Source of the DNA: Druceiella hillmani
Taxonomy: Eukaryota > Arthropoda > Insecta > Lepidoptera > Hepialidae
Assembly: GCA_039881145.1 (NCBI GenBank)
Contig: JAYKKI010000009.1
Location: 9,611,501 to 9,675,500, forward strand
Direction of reading: 5' to 3'
Length of the DNA stretch: 64,000 nucleotides
Part shown: positions 26,400 through 36,639 of the stretch, piece by piece
Layout of the letters: each line of letters opens with the position of its first letter
Numbering within the stretch: the first letter of the stretch is position 1
Translations under genes and position numbers: made by a program
The notes under the pieces: generated by a model
What the model was told of the DNA's origin: nothing
Database searches by the model: none
The model's input: only the letters and a program-made list of their open reading frames with translations

Positions 26400-27240
26400 T
26401 TCGGCCTAGTGCTGTTTTGAATATGCGAATAAGTTGATTTTATTTGTGTAAGATCCTCTGTACTTCTTGGATTATTTCTTTTCTCAATCCAATGATGTTT
26501 GTGTATCGTTTATCAATCAATAATCACTATATTTTTCTTTATTTCCAATGAAATATATTTTCAGAAATTTTAAGTCCTTGTTAGGTTGTGGTAGTTTGTC
26601 AAAGATTTGTCCTTTGAAGGAAAAAATATAATCCATTTCATTTTTGTTATTGTTGATAAAAGTGACATCGAAAGAAGTCATTTGGAAGCAGGCGTTTTAC
26701 GCTTTTATATTCTGAAGGAAGTGTTTTCATTATGTAGTTTCCCCGGTCATATAATGTAGAAATTCCCGCGGATATGCTACCAGTGGTATAAATCGATTCA
26801 TGCAACAGATTTCTGATTCTCTACTGAATTTGTTTGCATTGCATAATTGGCAAATGTTCTCCATTTTACCTACTATGACGTGTTTGTGTTTGTTATATTC
26901 TTTCGTCGGGTCGTAATGGAATGCTTCATTTCTTAGATTGTATTGTTTTCTCTTTCTCGTTCGCGCTTCTCGTAGGGTGAGATTTTCATGGGTGGCTTAC
27001 GTTCGTAGTCTTTTATTATAAGATTTTGTCGCAATTCTTGATTCTTCAATTAATTTCGTTGTTCTTCTATTAATCTGCTTCTCACGGTGCTCATTCTCGT
27101 TCATTGGAAGCGTAAAGTGCTTCACGCTCATCGACTGTTTCGTTTTTTTGCAATTCTTCTTGTTTTCGCCTTTTGCTTCAGAACTGGCAAGATCTTCACC
27201 TCTTTTACGTTTGAGAATTGTATAAAATACAAATCAAATC
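26400..27240 (-). pseudogene. Helitron polyprotein N-terminal region, decayed (HelB)
   Basis: On the minus strand from 27240: a Lys/Arg/Glu/Asn-rich stretch (about 27220-26960, including KKTKQSMSVKHFTLPMNENE and LREARTRKRKQ), then FHYDPTKEYNKHKHVIVGKM. Next is the Cys motif NICQLCNANKFSRESEICC (about 26870-26815) and LVAYPREFLHYMTGETT. Further on, FKGQIFDKLPQPNKDLKFLK and IYFIGN (about 26620-26540) match the segment linking the N-terminus to Rep. The start codon is not identifiable; ATGTAA is the first ATG in the presumed leader. Confidence 0.8.
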
Positions 27241-27365
27241 AACTTTTTATTAAATAATACACTGAGTACAGTTTAAATACTTTTTACATTTTATTTTCGA
27301 TTTACTTTCAGTCACTGTATCACTTTGATTACTCACACTTCACGGTTTGTTTTTATTCACTAGTA

Positions 27366-27418
27366 TCAACTGATGTTCGAACCCACGCCGCACGTTTGGG
27401 TGTAGCCTCACCTATATA
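27366..27418 (-). promoter_or_regulatory. TATA-like box and TCAGTT initiator-like site for HelB
   Basis: On the minus strand TTTATATAGG (27420-27411) lies between the heat-shock-like array and the coding region. An arthropod-type initiator, CATCAGTTG, has its A at about 27371. The spacing from the TATA box to this A is about 47 nt, longer than the usual ~30, so the two may not work as a pair. The A-rich leader downstream (AATAAAAACAAACC, GTGAAGTGTGAGTAATCAAAG) is in the style of insect heat-shock gene leaders. Confidence 0.35.
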
Positions 27419-27439
27419 AAAAAGACATTGAATGATCCA

Positions 27440-27619
27440 CAATGTTTCAGAACATTCCACAATATTCTAGAGTATTCTGGAATATTTCACAATAATTTGG
27501 GATGTTCCGAAATCTTCCCGAACGTTCGACATTATCCCAAACAATCCAGAATATTCGGGGATCCAGAATGTTTCAAACATTCGAGAATGTACAATGCTCT
27601 CGAATTCTCTCGAATGTTC
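27440..27619. promoter_or_regulatory. Dense heat-shock-element-like array (nGAAn/nTTCn)
   Basis: Alternating GAA and TTC triplets keep a strict 5 bp step from 27440 to 27527. Exact triplets are GAA 27450, TTC 27455, TTC 27465, TTC 27475, GAA 27480, TTC 27505, TTC 27515, GAA 27520 and TTC 27525. Most positions between them are one mismatch away. More exact pairs follow in shifted phase: GAATATTC 27549-27556, TTCGAGAA 27580-27587 and GAATGTTC 27612-27619. Three contiguous units are enough for HSF trimer binding, so this far exceeds the minimum. It lies upstream of the HelB coding region in the right orientation to act as its promoter. Confidence 0.65.
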
Positions 27620-27711
27620 TGGACCGTTTTAAACATTTCTAGAGGGCGAAACTTCCAGTCCTTAAGCACACCCTTCAGGTGAAAAAGGGAACCTTCTTCA
27701 TGGATGAAGGA

Positions 27712-28979
27712 AATTGGGCTACCACACCATATACATTTCTTGATCGTACCGGTACTCGTTTCTAACTTTTAGCGGTACACATATTGTATACTTACTCTCA
27801 TATATCGATTACAAGAGCAAAAATCAATACAAGTAAATAAAAGTGAAGTTTACGTATATGATTTTAGAATTTTAATTTTAAACACATTTTTCAATTTTCA
27901 TATTTGATTACTAAATTTTATTGCAGATAGTAACCGTACAATCCACTTGGTTTTAGTTTTATCATGATGTCTTTCCGATTAAATAATTTCCGATTAAATA
28001 ATGAAGGGAGTTATGATGATCTTGCTATTAGATTCCGCAAAGTATGTCTTTACAATCTTGCTTTTTAAGACTTGCCTGCTTACATTCTTGCGTTGCATAT
28101 TCCTTAATGTGTATTTAATAAAGGCCAAATATATTGTACAATGCAGTGAAATCTTGAAATCTTCCCGTAAAAAACCATGAAATTGCTTTACTCATTGGTC
28201 GCTACCTAATAAATATATTATAGACGATACCTTTATTTTGGATTACATTCCACAGAGCTCCAACTATGGTACAGTTGCAAAACTATTTCCATAGAAACCA
28301 TGAGTATTGAAAGCTTGTTTACATGATATTTCAAAGTTGGTAATCTATAGTGTAGTGGAAAATCATCGTTGTTCTTTATTAAGTAACTTAGATGCTAAAA
28401 GTGTTAACATGCTAAAAGTGGAAACTGCAAAATAGAATATTAAACATGGATTAAACATCACGTTCAGTAAAATCAAATATTAAATATTGATTCATAAATA
28501 ATGCACAGACAAAAACAGATAAAATGTAATAAAATAATTGTTTAAGTGAAAAACGTTACGGTGAGTCGAAATATTTTGTTTCATCTAATATTATATTAGC
28601 ACTATAAAATTTAGCTCATAGAAGTGTATTTGAAAATTTACATACTTATCATTATCATCAAATGGGAAATGTCCGCAGCTCAACGTTGTCTATGACACTG
28701 CGTGAATTTGGCACATACAGTGATGCGCTAGCAAAATGGCCATTTAAACATTTATTTTAGCGGAACCTGTCATTGTGTTGTTTTACTTCCTTTAATTTAT
28801 ATATAACCTATATCTCGAGAAGAACTTTGACTAAAAATGACGTATATATTATTTAATTCTCCCTCCTACAATATTATAAACACATTTTAAGGGGTCAGAT
28901 TTAAAGTTAATACTCATCATATCTTCGTACAAGCGGAGCGTAACCCAAATAATATTTTCGTTTATTGGATCATGACATG
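27712..28979. other. Gene-free stretch
   Basis: AT-rich, with a short direct repeat TTTCCGATTAAATAA twice at about 27974-28003. Nothing else is recognisable. Confidence 0.5.
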
Positions 28980-28980
28980 T

Positions 28981-28999
28981 GATATATATATATATATAG

Positions 29000-29030
<31 letters not shown>
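28981..29030. repeat. (AT)n microsatellite
   Basis: About 50 bp of AT with one AG step. Confidence 0.95.
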
Positions 29031-29033
<3 letters not shown>

Positions 29034-29439
29034 TAAACGTTACGGTCCGTCCTTTATATACTTTCTATTTCTTTTTTGTTCAGAAAATGCATAAATATCC
29101 AACTGAAAATTGTACTGGCATATCCAAAAATTGGTTGTCAAAAATATGGAACTTTTGCGTATGCTTAAAAATCTTAAGCGTCCAATTTTTATGAAAATGA
29201 ATTGATTATATTAGGTGGGTGTAGTTGAACTACTCATTATTTGCTGTACTAGTAAAAATACGAAATAATAGAAAGCATCTGGTATAATATAGATTTGGTA
29301 AGGAAAACGATGAGCATCAGTAATAAGAGATTCGTAAAATGTATCCGTCACAATGAGCATCACAAATAAGTGTATTCGTAAAATGTGTCTATATGGATAT
29401 AGGCATGTATATTTTTACTGTACAAATTTAATGTCAATA

Positions 29440-29823
29440 GATTCCTGAAGGAGCGGAACCTCTCAGCGGCACTTAATTAAACAAGTAATCAATTGCGGCT
29501 GAGAATGGGACAGTATGAGTAAGGTAGACTCAGTTGCAGAGGAGGTATAGTATTTATGAGAGGCCGATGTTGTTCGGTATTTTTAATCATCAGTACCGAT
29601 ATTGACAAAACGGAACACTTATGGAATTATTTCGGTATCCGCCCATCAGTCACAGCTTGTGTCATCAGTTTCAGTCAGTTGGTGTTTATAAACATAAATG
29701 TAAGAATAGGTGACCCAATGGAAGAAGTGAAAACATTTGAATTGTGATTTTGGGATCGACTCCCAAACGAGGGGTAAGAAGGGAAATAAAACTAATTTCG
29801 AAGACCTTCGGTGCGTAAAATAA
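29440..29823 (+). other. Moderate-complexity segment upstream of the candidate exon
   Basis: This ~380 bp is less AT-rich than its surroundings. It has a 63-codon frame (29556-29747, beginning MRGRCCSVFLIIST), an initiator-like TTCAGTCAGTTG at 29672-29683 and a good splice-donor match GGGTAAGAAG at about 29771-29780. It could be a 5' exon for the frame at 29824, but the implied intron would be only about 65 bp. No known protein is recognised. Confidence 0.2.
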
Positions 29824-30132
29824 AACTCGTTAAATCACAGGCACAGCAACATAAATTTTGTTCTTCGTGTAAATTTTTCCAAAGACCTTTCCAATAACGA
29901 CCCCTCCGAATTCGTTGCCGGCATCATATCTCTCAAAGAATCATTGGACCTTCGTCATTTTTCTTTCAAATTTATTGATGGTAATACATACTTTATATGT
30001 TACAAAGTGGATGATACAAATGTTACAAATTTTCCATTTACAAATTTTTTTCAGACGTTATTCTCTATCAACGCAAGGCAAAGCAATGTCCTTAAATATC
30101 ACTATGGCGCCAATATCTTAAGAAATGTTTGA
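29824..30132 (+). CDS. Unrecognised ORF, possible terminal exon
   Basis: An open frame of about 102 codons after an in-frame TAA at 29821, with no early ATG, so it would need an upstream exon. An AAATCACAG acceptor-like site ends at 29840. The peptide has balanced composition (KDLSNNDPSEFVAGIISLKE, then FIDGNTYFICYKVDDTNVT and a C-terminus near YHYGANILRNV) and looks like a folded domain rather than AT noise. I do not recognise the family. The last ~29 codons are duplicated at 31901-31987 with the frame kept open to the same stop (INARQSNVLKYHFGAKNLTNV) and several substitutions. That argues for coding origin but could also be chance. It may be a relic gene end or transposon coding sequence. 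Confidence 0.3.
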   Translation, partial: NSLNHRHSNINFVLRVNFSKDLSNNDPSEFVAGIISLKESLDLRHFSFKFIDGNTYFICYKVDDTNVTNFPFTNFFQTLFSINARQSNVLKYHYGANILRNV

Positions 30133-30713
30133 TGTATTGATAAATTTCAGTAATTGTGAATTAATTAAGGTAGTTTTCTCAACTTGAAGTGTAATATTAC
30201 TTTACCTTTTGATCAAAAGTTGGTGATGTGGATTAGAAATAATAAGTTTAAGAATGTGTTGCTGAAATATAAACACCACGTAATACATATTTTTGTAGTA
30301 TTTCTAACGTGACCATTTTATTACAAGGCTCTGCCATTATTTTTACCGACACTATTGGACTCTATTCTAGTATTCGCTTTAAAAAAAAACTTTTAGAAAA
30401 TTTATGATATCATTAGATAATTATACGTGTTGTAACATTAATATTATAATAATGTTATAATAAACATTTAATTCAACATAATATGCAAATGTGAATTCAA
30501 ATTTACCCGAATATAACTTTTAAGCCAAAATATGAATTGTAAAAATTAAAGTAAGGTATATTGTGATATTAAGGAAACAGTATGAAATTTAAATTTATTT
30601 GAAAGTCAATAATGGTTTTAACATAAAATAACCCTGTTTCACAATATATACGCTGGTGAAGACCATTTATATCGCAAGCTTTCAGAAAAAACTTCAGCCA
30701 TATGAAATAAAAA
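30045..30713 (+). repeat. ITS-flanking unique segment, copy 1
   Basis: Runs from TTTTTTCAGACG to the junction AAATAAAAATTAGG. It is homologous to 31901-32649 throughout but lacks about 85 bp present there (32392-32476) and has scattered differences. It leads straight into telomeric repeats. Confidence 0.9.
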
Positions 30714-31900
30714 TTAGGTTAGGTTAGGTTAGGTTGGGTTAGGTTAGGTTAGGTTAGGTTAGGTTAGGTTACGTTACGTTGCGTTGCGTTGCGTTGTGTT
30801 ACGTTAGGTTACGTTAGGTTAGGCTACGTTAGGTTACGTTAAGTTAGATTAGGTTAGGTTAGGTTAGGTTAGGTTAGATTAGGTTAGGTTAGGTTAGGTT
30901 AGGTTAGGTTAGGTTAGGTTAGGTTAGGTTAGGTTAGGTTAGGTTAGGTTAGGTTAGGTTAGGTTAGGTTAGGTTAGGTTAGGTTAGGTTAGGATAGGTT
31001 AGGTTAGGTTAGGTTAGGTTAGGTTAGGTTAGGTTAGGTTGGGTTGGGTTGGGTTGGGTTAGGTTAGGTTAGGTTAGGTTAGGTTAGGTTAGGTTAGGTT
31101 AGGTTAGGTTAGGTTAGGTTAGGTTAGGTTAGGTTAGGTTAGGTTAGGTTAGGTTAGGTTAGGTTAGGTTAGGTTAGGTTAGGTTAGGTTAGGTTAGGTT
31201 AGGTTAGGTTAGGTTAGGTTAGGTTAGGTTAGATTAGGTTAGGTTAGGTTAGGTTAGGTTAGGTTAGGTTAGGTGATGTTAGGTTAGGTTAGGTGATGTT
31301 AGGTTAGGTTAGGTTAGGTTAGGTTAGGTTAGGTTAGGTTAGGTTAGGTTAGGTTAGGTTAGGTTAAGTTAGGTTAGGTTAGGTTAGGTTAGGTTAGGTT
31401 AGGTTAGGTTAGGTTAGGTTAGGTTAGGTTAGGTTAGGTTAGGTTAGGTTAGGTTAGATTAGGTTAGGTTAGGTTATGTTAGGTTAGGTTAGGTTAGGTT
31501 AGGTTAGGTTATGTTAGGTTATGTTAGGTTAGGTTATGTTAGGTTAGGTTAGGTTAGGTTAGGTTAGGTTAGGTTACGTTACGTTGCGTTGCGTTGCGTT
31601 GCGTTACGTTAGGTTACGTTAGGTTAGTTTACGTTAGGTTACGTTAGGTTACGTTAAGGTAGGTTAGGTTAGGTTAGGTTAGGTTAGGTTAGGTTAGGTT
31701 AGGTTAGGTTAGGTTAGGTTAGGTTAGGTTAGGTTAGGTTAGGTTAGGTTAGGTTAGGTTAGGTTAGGTTAGGTTAGGTTAGGTTAGGTTAGGTTAGGTT
31801 AGGTTAGGTTAGGTTAGGTTAGGTTAGGTTAGGTTAGGTTATGTTAGGTTAGGTTATGTTAGGTTAGGTTAGGTTAGGTTAAGTTAGGTTAGGTTAGAGG
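30714..31900 (+). repeat. Interstitial telomeric block 1, (TTAGG)n with variants
   Basis: About 237 pentamers, mostly exact TTAGG. Clusters of TTACG and TTGCG lie at about 30769-30850 and again at about 31574-31660, in nearly the same order, which suggests an ~800 bp internal duplication. Four TTGGG units occur at 31039-31060, with scattered TTATG, TTAAG and ATTAGG. The G-rich strand is the plus strand. Being inside the window, this is not a chromosome end. Confidence 0.97.
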
Positions 31901-32649
31901 TTTTTTCAGACGTTATTCTATATCAACGCAAGGCAAAGCAATGTCCTTAAATATCACTTTGGGGCCAAAAACTTAACAAATGTTTGATGTATTGATAAAT
32001 TTCAGTAATTGTGAATTAATTAAAGTGGTTTTCTCAACTTGAAGTGTAATATTAATTTACCTTTTGATCAAAAGTTGGTGAAGTGGATTATAAATAATAA
32101 GTTTAAGAATGTGTTGCTGAAATATAAGCACCTCGTAATAAATATTTTTGTGGTATTTTTAACGTGACCATTTTATTACAAGGCTCTGCCATTATTTTTA
32201 TCGACACTATTGGACTCTATTCTAGTATTCGCTTTAAACAAACACTTTTAGAAAATTTATGATATCATTAGATAATTATACGTGTTGTAACACTAATATT
32301 ATTATAATAATGTTATAATAAACACTTAATTCAACATAATATGCAAATATGAATTCAAATTTACCCGAATATATCTTTTAAGCCAAAATATGAAGTGAAA
32401 TTACAATAAAATAACTAAGTGTTAATGAAGTGGCAAAAAGTAGTTTTGTGGTTCAAAATAATTTTTTTTAAAATGTAAAAGTTAAAGTAAGGTTTATTAT
32501 GATATTAAGGAAATAGCATGAAATTTAAATTTATTTGAAAGTCAATAATGGTTTTAATATAAAATAACCCTGTTTCACAATATATACGCTGGTGAAGGCC
32601 ATTTATATCGCAAGCTTTCAGAAAAAACTTCAGCCATATGAAATAAAAA
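31901..32649 (+). repeat. ITS-flanking unique segment, copy 2
   Basis: Second copy of the 30045-30713 segment with about 85 extra bp. Its last 259 bp (32391-32649) are identical, by base-for-base reading, to 32951-33209. Confidence 0.92.
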
Positions 32650-32950
32650 TTAGGTTAGGTTAGGTTAGGTTAGGTTACGTTAGGTTACGTTACGTTACGT
32701 TGCGTTACGTTACGTTACGTTGCGTTGCGTTGCGTTGCGTTGCGTTGCGTTGCGTTACGTTACGTTACGTTACGTTGGGTTGGGTTGGGTTGGGTTGGGT
32801 TGGGTTGGGTTGGGTTGGGTTGAGTTGGGTTGAGTTGGGTTGGGTTGGGTTGGGTTTAATTGTGTTGGGTTGGGTTGGGTTGGGTTGGGTTGGGTTGGGT
32901 TGGGTTGGGTTGGGTTGGGTTGGGTTGGGTTGGGTTGGGTTGGGTTGGGT
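32650..32950 (+). repeat. Interstitial telomeric block 2, TTAGG>TTACG>TTGCG>TTGGG
   Basis: About 60 pentamers in an ordered mosaic: TTAGG first, then TTACG, TTGCG, TTACG again, then TTGGG to the end with a few TTGAG and one TTTAATTGTG. The long Gly/Val/Leu/Trp frame across it is a translation of the repeat. Confidence 0.97.
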
Positions 32951-33209
32951 TGAAGTGAAATTACAATAAAATAACTAAGTGTTAATGAAGTGGCAAAAAG
33001 TAGTTTTGTGGTTCAAAATAATTTTTTTTAAAATGTAAAAGTTAAAGTAAGGTTTATTATGATATTAAGGAAATAGCATGAAATTTAAATTTATTTGAAA
33101 GTCAATAATGGTTTTAATATAAAATAACCCTGTTTCACAATATATACGCTGGTGAAGGCCATTTATATCGCAAGCTTTCAGAAAAAACTTCAGCCATATG
33201 AAATAAAAA
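32951..33209 (+). repeat. ITS-flanking unique segment, copy 3 (259 bp)
   Basis: Identical to 32391-32649 by eye. With block 2 it forms a 560 bp tandem duplication recent enough to show no differences in the unique part. Confidence 0.95.
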
Positions 33210-33419
33210 TTAGGTTAGGTTAGGTTAGGTTAGGTTACGTTAGGTTACGTTACGTTACGTTACGTTGCGTTACGTTACGTTACGTTGCGTTGCGTTGCGT
33301 TGCGTTGCGTTGCGTTGCGTTGCGTTACGTTACGTTACGTTACGTTGGGTTGGGTTGGGTTGGGTTGGGTTGGGTTGGGTTGGGTTGGGTTGGGTTGGGT
33401 TGGGTTGAGTTGGGTTGGG
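33210..33419 (+). repeat. Interstitial telomeric block 3a, TTAGG>TTACG>TTGCG>TTGGG
   Basis: Repeats the order of block 2 (five TTAGG, then TTACG, TTGCG, TTACG, then TTGGG) with small differences in unit number, consistent with slippage after duplication. Confidence 0.97.
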
Positions 33420-34234
33420 TCGGGTCGGGTCGGGTCGGGTCGGGTCGGGTCGGGTCGGGTCGGGTCGGGTCGGGTCGGGTCGGGTCGGGTCGGGTCGGGT
33501 CTGGTCGGGTCGGGTCGGGTCGGGTCGGGTCGGGTCGGGTCGGGTCGGGTCGGGTCGGGTCGGGTCGGGTCGGGTCGGGTCGGGTCGGGTCGGGTCGGGT
33601 CGGGTCGGGTCGGGTCGGGTCGGGTCGGGTCGGGTCGGGTCGGGTCGGGTCGGGTCGGGTCGGGTCGGGTCGGGTCGGGTCGGGTCGGGTCGGGTCGGGT
33701 CGGGTCGGGTCGGGTCGGGTCGGGTCGGGTCGGGTCGGGTCGGGTCGGGTCGGGTCGGGTCGGGTCGGGTCGGGTCGGGTCGGGTCGGGTCGGGTCGGGT
33801 CGGGTCGGGTCGGGTCGGGTCGGGTCGGGTCGGGTCGGGTCGGGTCGGGTCGGGTCGGGTCGGGTCGGGTCGGGTCGGGTCGGGTCGGGTCGGGTCGGGT
33901 CGGGTCGGGTCGGGTCGGGTCGGGTCGGGTCGGGTCGGGTCGGGTCGGGTCGGGTCGGGTCGGGTCGGGTCGGGTCGGGTCGGGTCGGGTCGGGTCGGGT
34001 CGGGTCGGGTCGGGTCGGGTCGGGTCGGGTCGGGTCGGGTCGGGTCGGGTCGGGTCGGGTCGGGTCGGGTCGGGTCGGGTCGGGTCGGGTCGGGTCGGGT
34101 CGGGTCGGGTCGGGTCGGGTCGGGTCGGGTCGGGTCGGGTCGGGTCGGGTCGGGTCGGGTCGGGTCGGGTCGGGTCGGGTCGGGTCGGGTCGGGTCGGGT
34201 CGGGTCGGGTCGGGTCGGGTCGGGTCGGGTCGGG
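33420..34234 (+). repeat. Homogeneous (TCGGG)163 array, block 3b
   Basis: 815 bp, exactly 163 pentamers of TCGGG, with a single variant unit, TCTGG, at 33500-33504. The change from TTGGG to TCGGG is abrupt. The array holds a CpG and a GGG run every 5 bp, so it is CpG-dense and has strong G-quadruplex potential on the plus strand. The long frames on both strands (repeating SGRVG or PTRPD) are translations of the pentamer, not genes. Confidence 0.97.
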
Positions 34235-36639
34235 ATATATTAGAAGCGGCAATAAAATCAATTCAGTTTTTGAAATAAAGTTCCTCCTCACTCCTCATCA
34301 TCATTATAAATGGCATCCATATAAATTTTTGACAGGTATTATTAAATACTTTTATAAGTATTACAATACTCCTTCCTTTAATACCGTATATTACATGAAT
34401 GGACGTATGAGGAGATTCTTACTCGACTTTTTCATTATTACTTTCCCCATATTGAGTCAGGATATTACATCGAAAATAGTCACAACTCAATACGTCAGGA
34501 AAAGTTATTCTTGAATTGAATGAGAAACACAAAGAAGGAAACAACCATGCAAACTCGTCTTCTTCATTAATTTAAACTCTAAATACTATATTCGATATCT
34601 CGGCTAAAATATTGTCTAAATGGGGAAAGTACTTTTTAAGAAAATAAACTGAAATATATATACGTATTTATCCTCATTATAACGCTTTACGCTTCAACGT
34701 TTTGATGTTATATAACATTGATAATAACATATAGACGATGCATCTAACTATTCGACATTATAATTAGTTAAGCAATGAAGTGGTCTAAATATTCATATTC
34801 AGATTATTTCGCTGCTTTAAGTTTTTACAACAACACGAAGTGACAGAGAAAATCATTCATCAATATTATATCTGAAAGGTGCTTATGTGTTTACAAATAG
34901 AGAGAAGCTTTTGTTTCGATGTTGAATAAAGTTGGGTTATGAAGAATAAAATAATTCTCAGATCAAATCAGTTGACGATTAGTTTTAATTATCTACTGTT
35001 CTCTAAACCGTTTAGCCTCCAAGCAATTTATGGATTAGTAAAGCCTCAAATATTTTTTCAAGTGGCGATATGAACTATTTAGCGAATAGTTAAATTTAAA
35101 CTTGTTTCACACTTATTTGTGGGATACTAGTATACTGAATAGAAATAAAAATACCTTGTCGTCATCACAGCAGCCCTATTAACCGTATTTATTTTCCAAA
35201 GACCACAGATATTTCCGTATTGCTCACTTCAAATTGATAAAATATTAAATAGATTTAATTTAATAGTGAATACGCAAATAAACTGATTAGAACATGCTTG
35301 AAAGATAAATTATAATTGTTATGAAATTGTTTACATAATTAAACATTTTACAAAATTATTGAAGTAAATAGTATAAATTACTCTGAATTTAGCTTATGCT
35401 ATTTGAAAAAAGATTATTTACTTCAAATATTATCTTTTAGTGTAAACTAAACATAATAAAACCACAATTCACTTTATGAACAGAGTGATATCTCGCGAGT
35501 TATCCCTTAATGAGTTTGTATAAAATTTCCAGAAGCTTACTGAATAAGATAGAAGCATCCAGAACTTTATATTATAAGAGAACGTTTAAGTACACCAGCC
35601 TCAATGACGATCCTCAGAAATGTGTACTACACCTTATACATTTTAAATTATACCGTAATACAACTGTCAGCGTTAATTCTTACTGTCAGAATGGGATGTT
35701 ATTGAAAAATTTAATTTTTTTTTATCTTATTAGAATAAAACAAAAATTATAATAAATCATCGAGCTAGTATTTGTAACAATGATCGGTTCTTACCATTTA
35801 AAAATTATTTCATCAAAATAAATATGTGAATCATTCAAATTGATGTCGTAGCTATATGATTATCTTATGGAAATTATGAACAAATTAAAAGCCAAATTTA
35901 TAACATTTTTTTAAAAATAAGTTGTTTTTACTATCCTTAATTAATTGTATCTAAACAAAAAGAATTCAAAATTTAAAATTTAGAATTTAGAATATATGAA
36001 ACCGTAAGATTATTGATGAAACAAAATAATTCTGAAACTTACTTAATGGTATCTAAGCCATTAAGTATTAATGAAATTAATTTTTTTAGACCTTTTTATT
36101 TCTTTTAACTTTGCTTGAAGTCGATATTTTTATAACTTTTAAACACAGTTAATTTCAATTGGTGACTTATTTTACATCGAAATACTTTTATTTATTTTAA
36201 CATTTGTATTTCGTTGCTCGTATAAATAAAATTTCAATGAAAAGAATTAGCGCGATAAGATAGCGGTCTCCTTACATGCGAAGCAATAAAACGTGTGAAA
36301 AAAAATTGAACATATTGCGCAACCACTCGCACTCCCAGGGCTTATGGCAACAGCTACTGATGCGTAACACTAATGTTATGGACAAGCTACGTACAAAATT
36401 AAACTTTAACAATATCATTTAAATATCCTTAATCTTCTGGAACATATGAAACAGAGTTATAAATACAAATTTAAATAAAATAAAAATATTTTAATTAATA
36501 TTCGGTTAATTGTAACAAATTAAGTAATAAATATTTATTATTAATTACTAATTGTTACTACCAATATAACCCTTGGTGTGGGCGCAAGTAAAGGAGTATT
36601 AAATTTATACCATCAGATCATACCAAAAAATTAATTAAT
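34235..36639. other. Gene-free stretch
   Basis: AT-rich sequence from the end of the TCGGG array. The 80-codon plus-strand frame at 35510-35752 (MSLYKISRSLLNKIEASRTL at its start) has fairly normal composition but no family resemblance and no supporting signals. Confidence 0.5.

Larger units (their letters stand above)
23034..27711 (-). mobile_element. Near full-length fossil RepHel Helitron (HelB)
   Basis: The 3' end on the minus strand reads GAAGCCGGGTACTCCAGCTTG (to 23034), a Helitron-type terminus with CTAG mutated to CTTG. Upstream, in order, lie relics of the whole RepHel polyprotein: Arg/Glu-rich N-terminus with a Cys motif, Rep nuclease and Pif1-like helicase. The 5' end is unresolved. 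It could lie near 27425 (TCTTTTTTATATAGG) or near 27711 (TCCTTCATCCATGAAGAAGG); the latter would put the heat-shock-like array inside the element. Neither has the expected A before the TC, so the coordinate is approximate. Confidence 0.85.

Noticed and set aside
27373..27385. tRNA B-box-like GGGTTCGAACATC on the minus strand
   Set aside because: No A box at the right distance and no cloverleaf; it lies in the Helitron leader.
30714..34234. A true chromosome end or subtelomere
   Set aside because: Ordinary repeat-rich sequence continues for 30 kb on both sides, and no TRAS- or SART-type telomeric retrotransposon coding is seen, so it is interstitial unless the assembly is wrong.
33285..34514. 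Long frames of 287-409 codons on both strands (SGRVG or PTRPD repeats)
   Set aside because: They translate the TCGGG pentamer: 15 bp gives a 5-residue period and all frames stay open. No promoter or unique domain.
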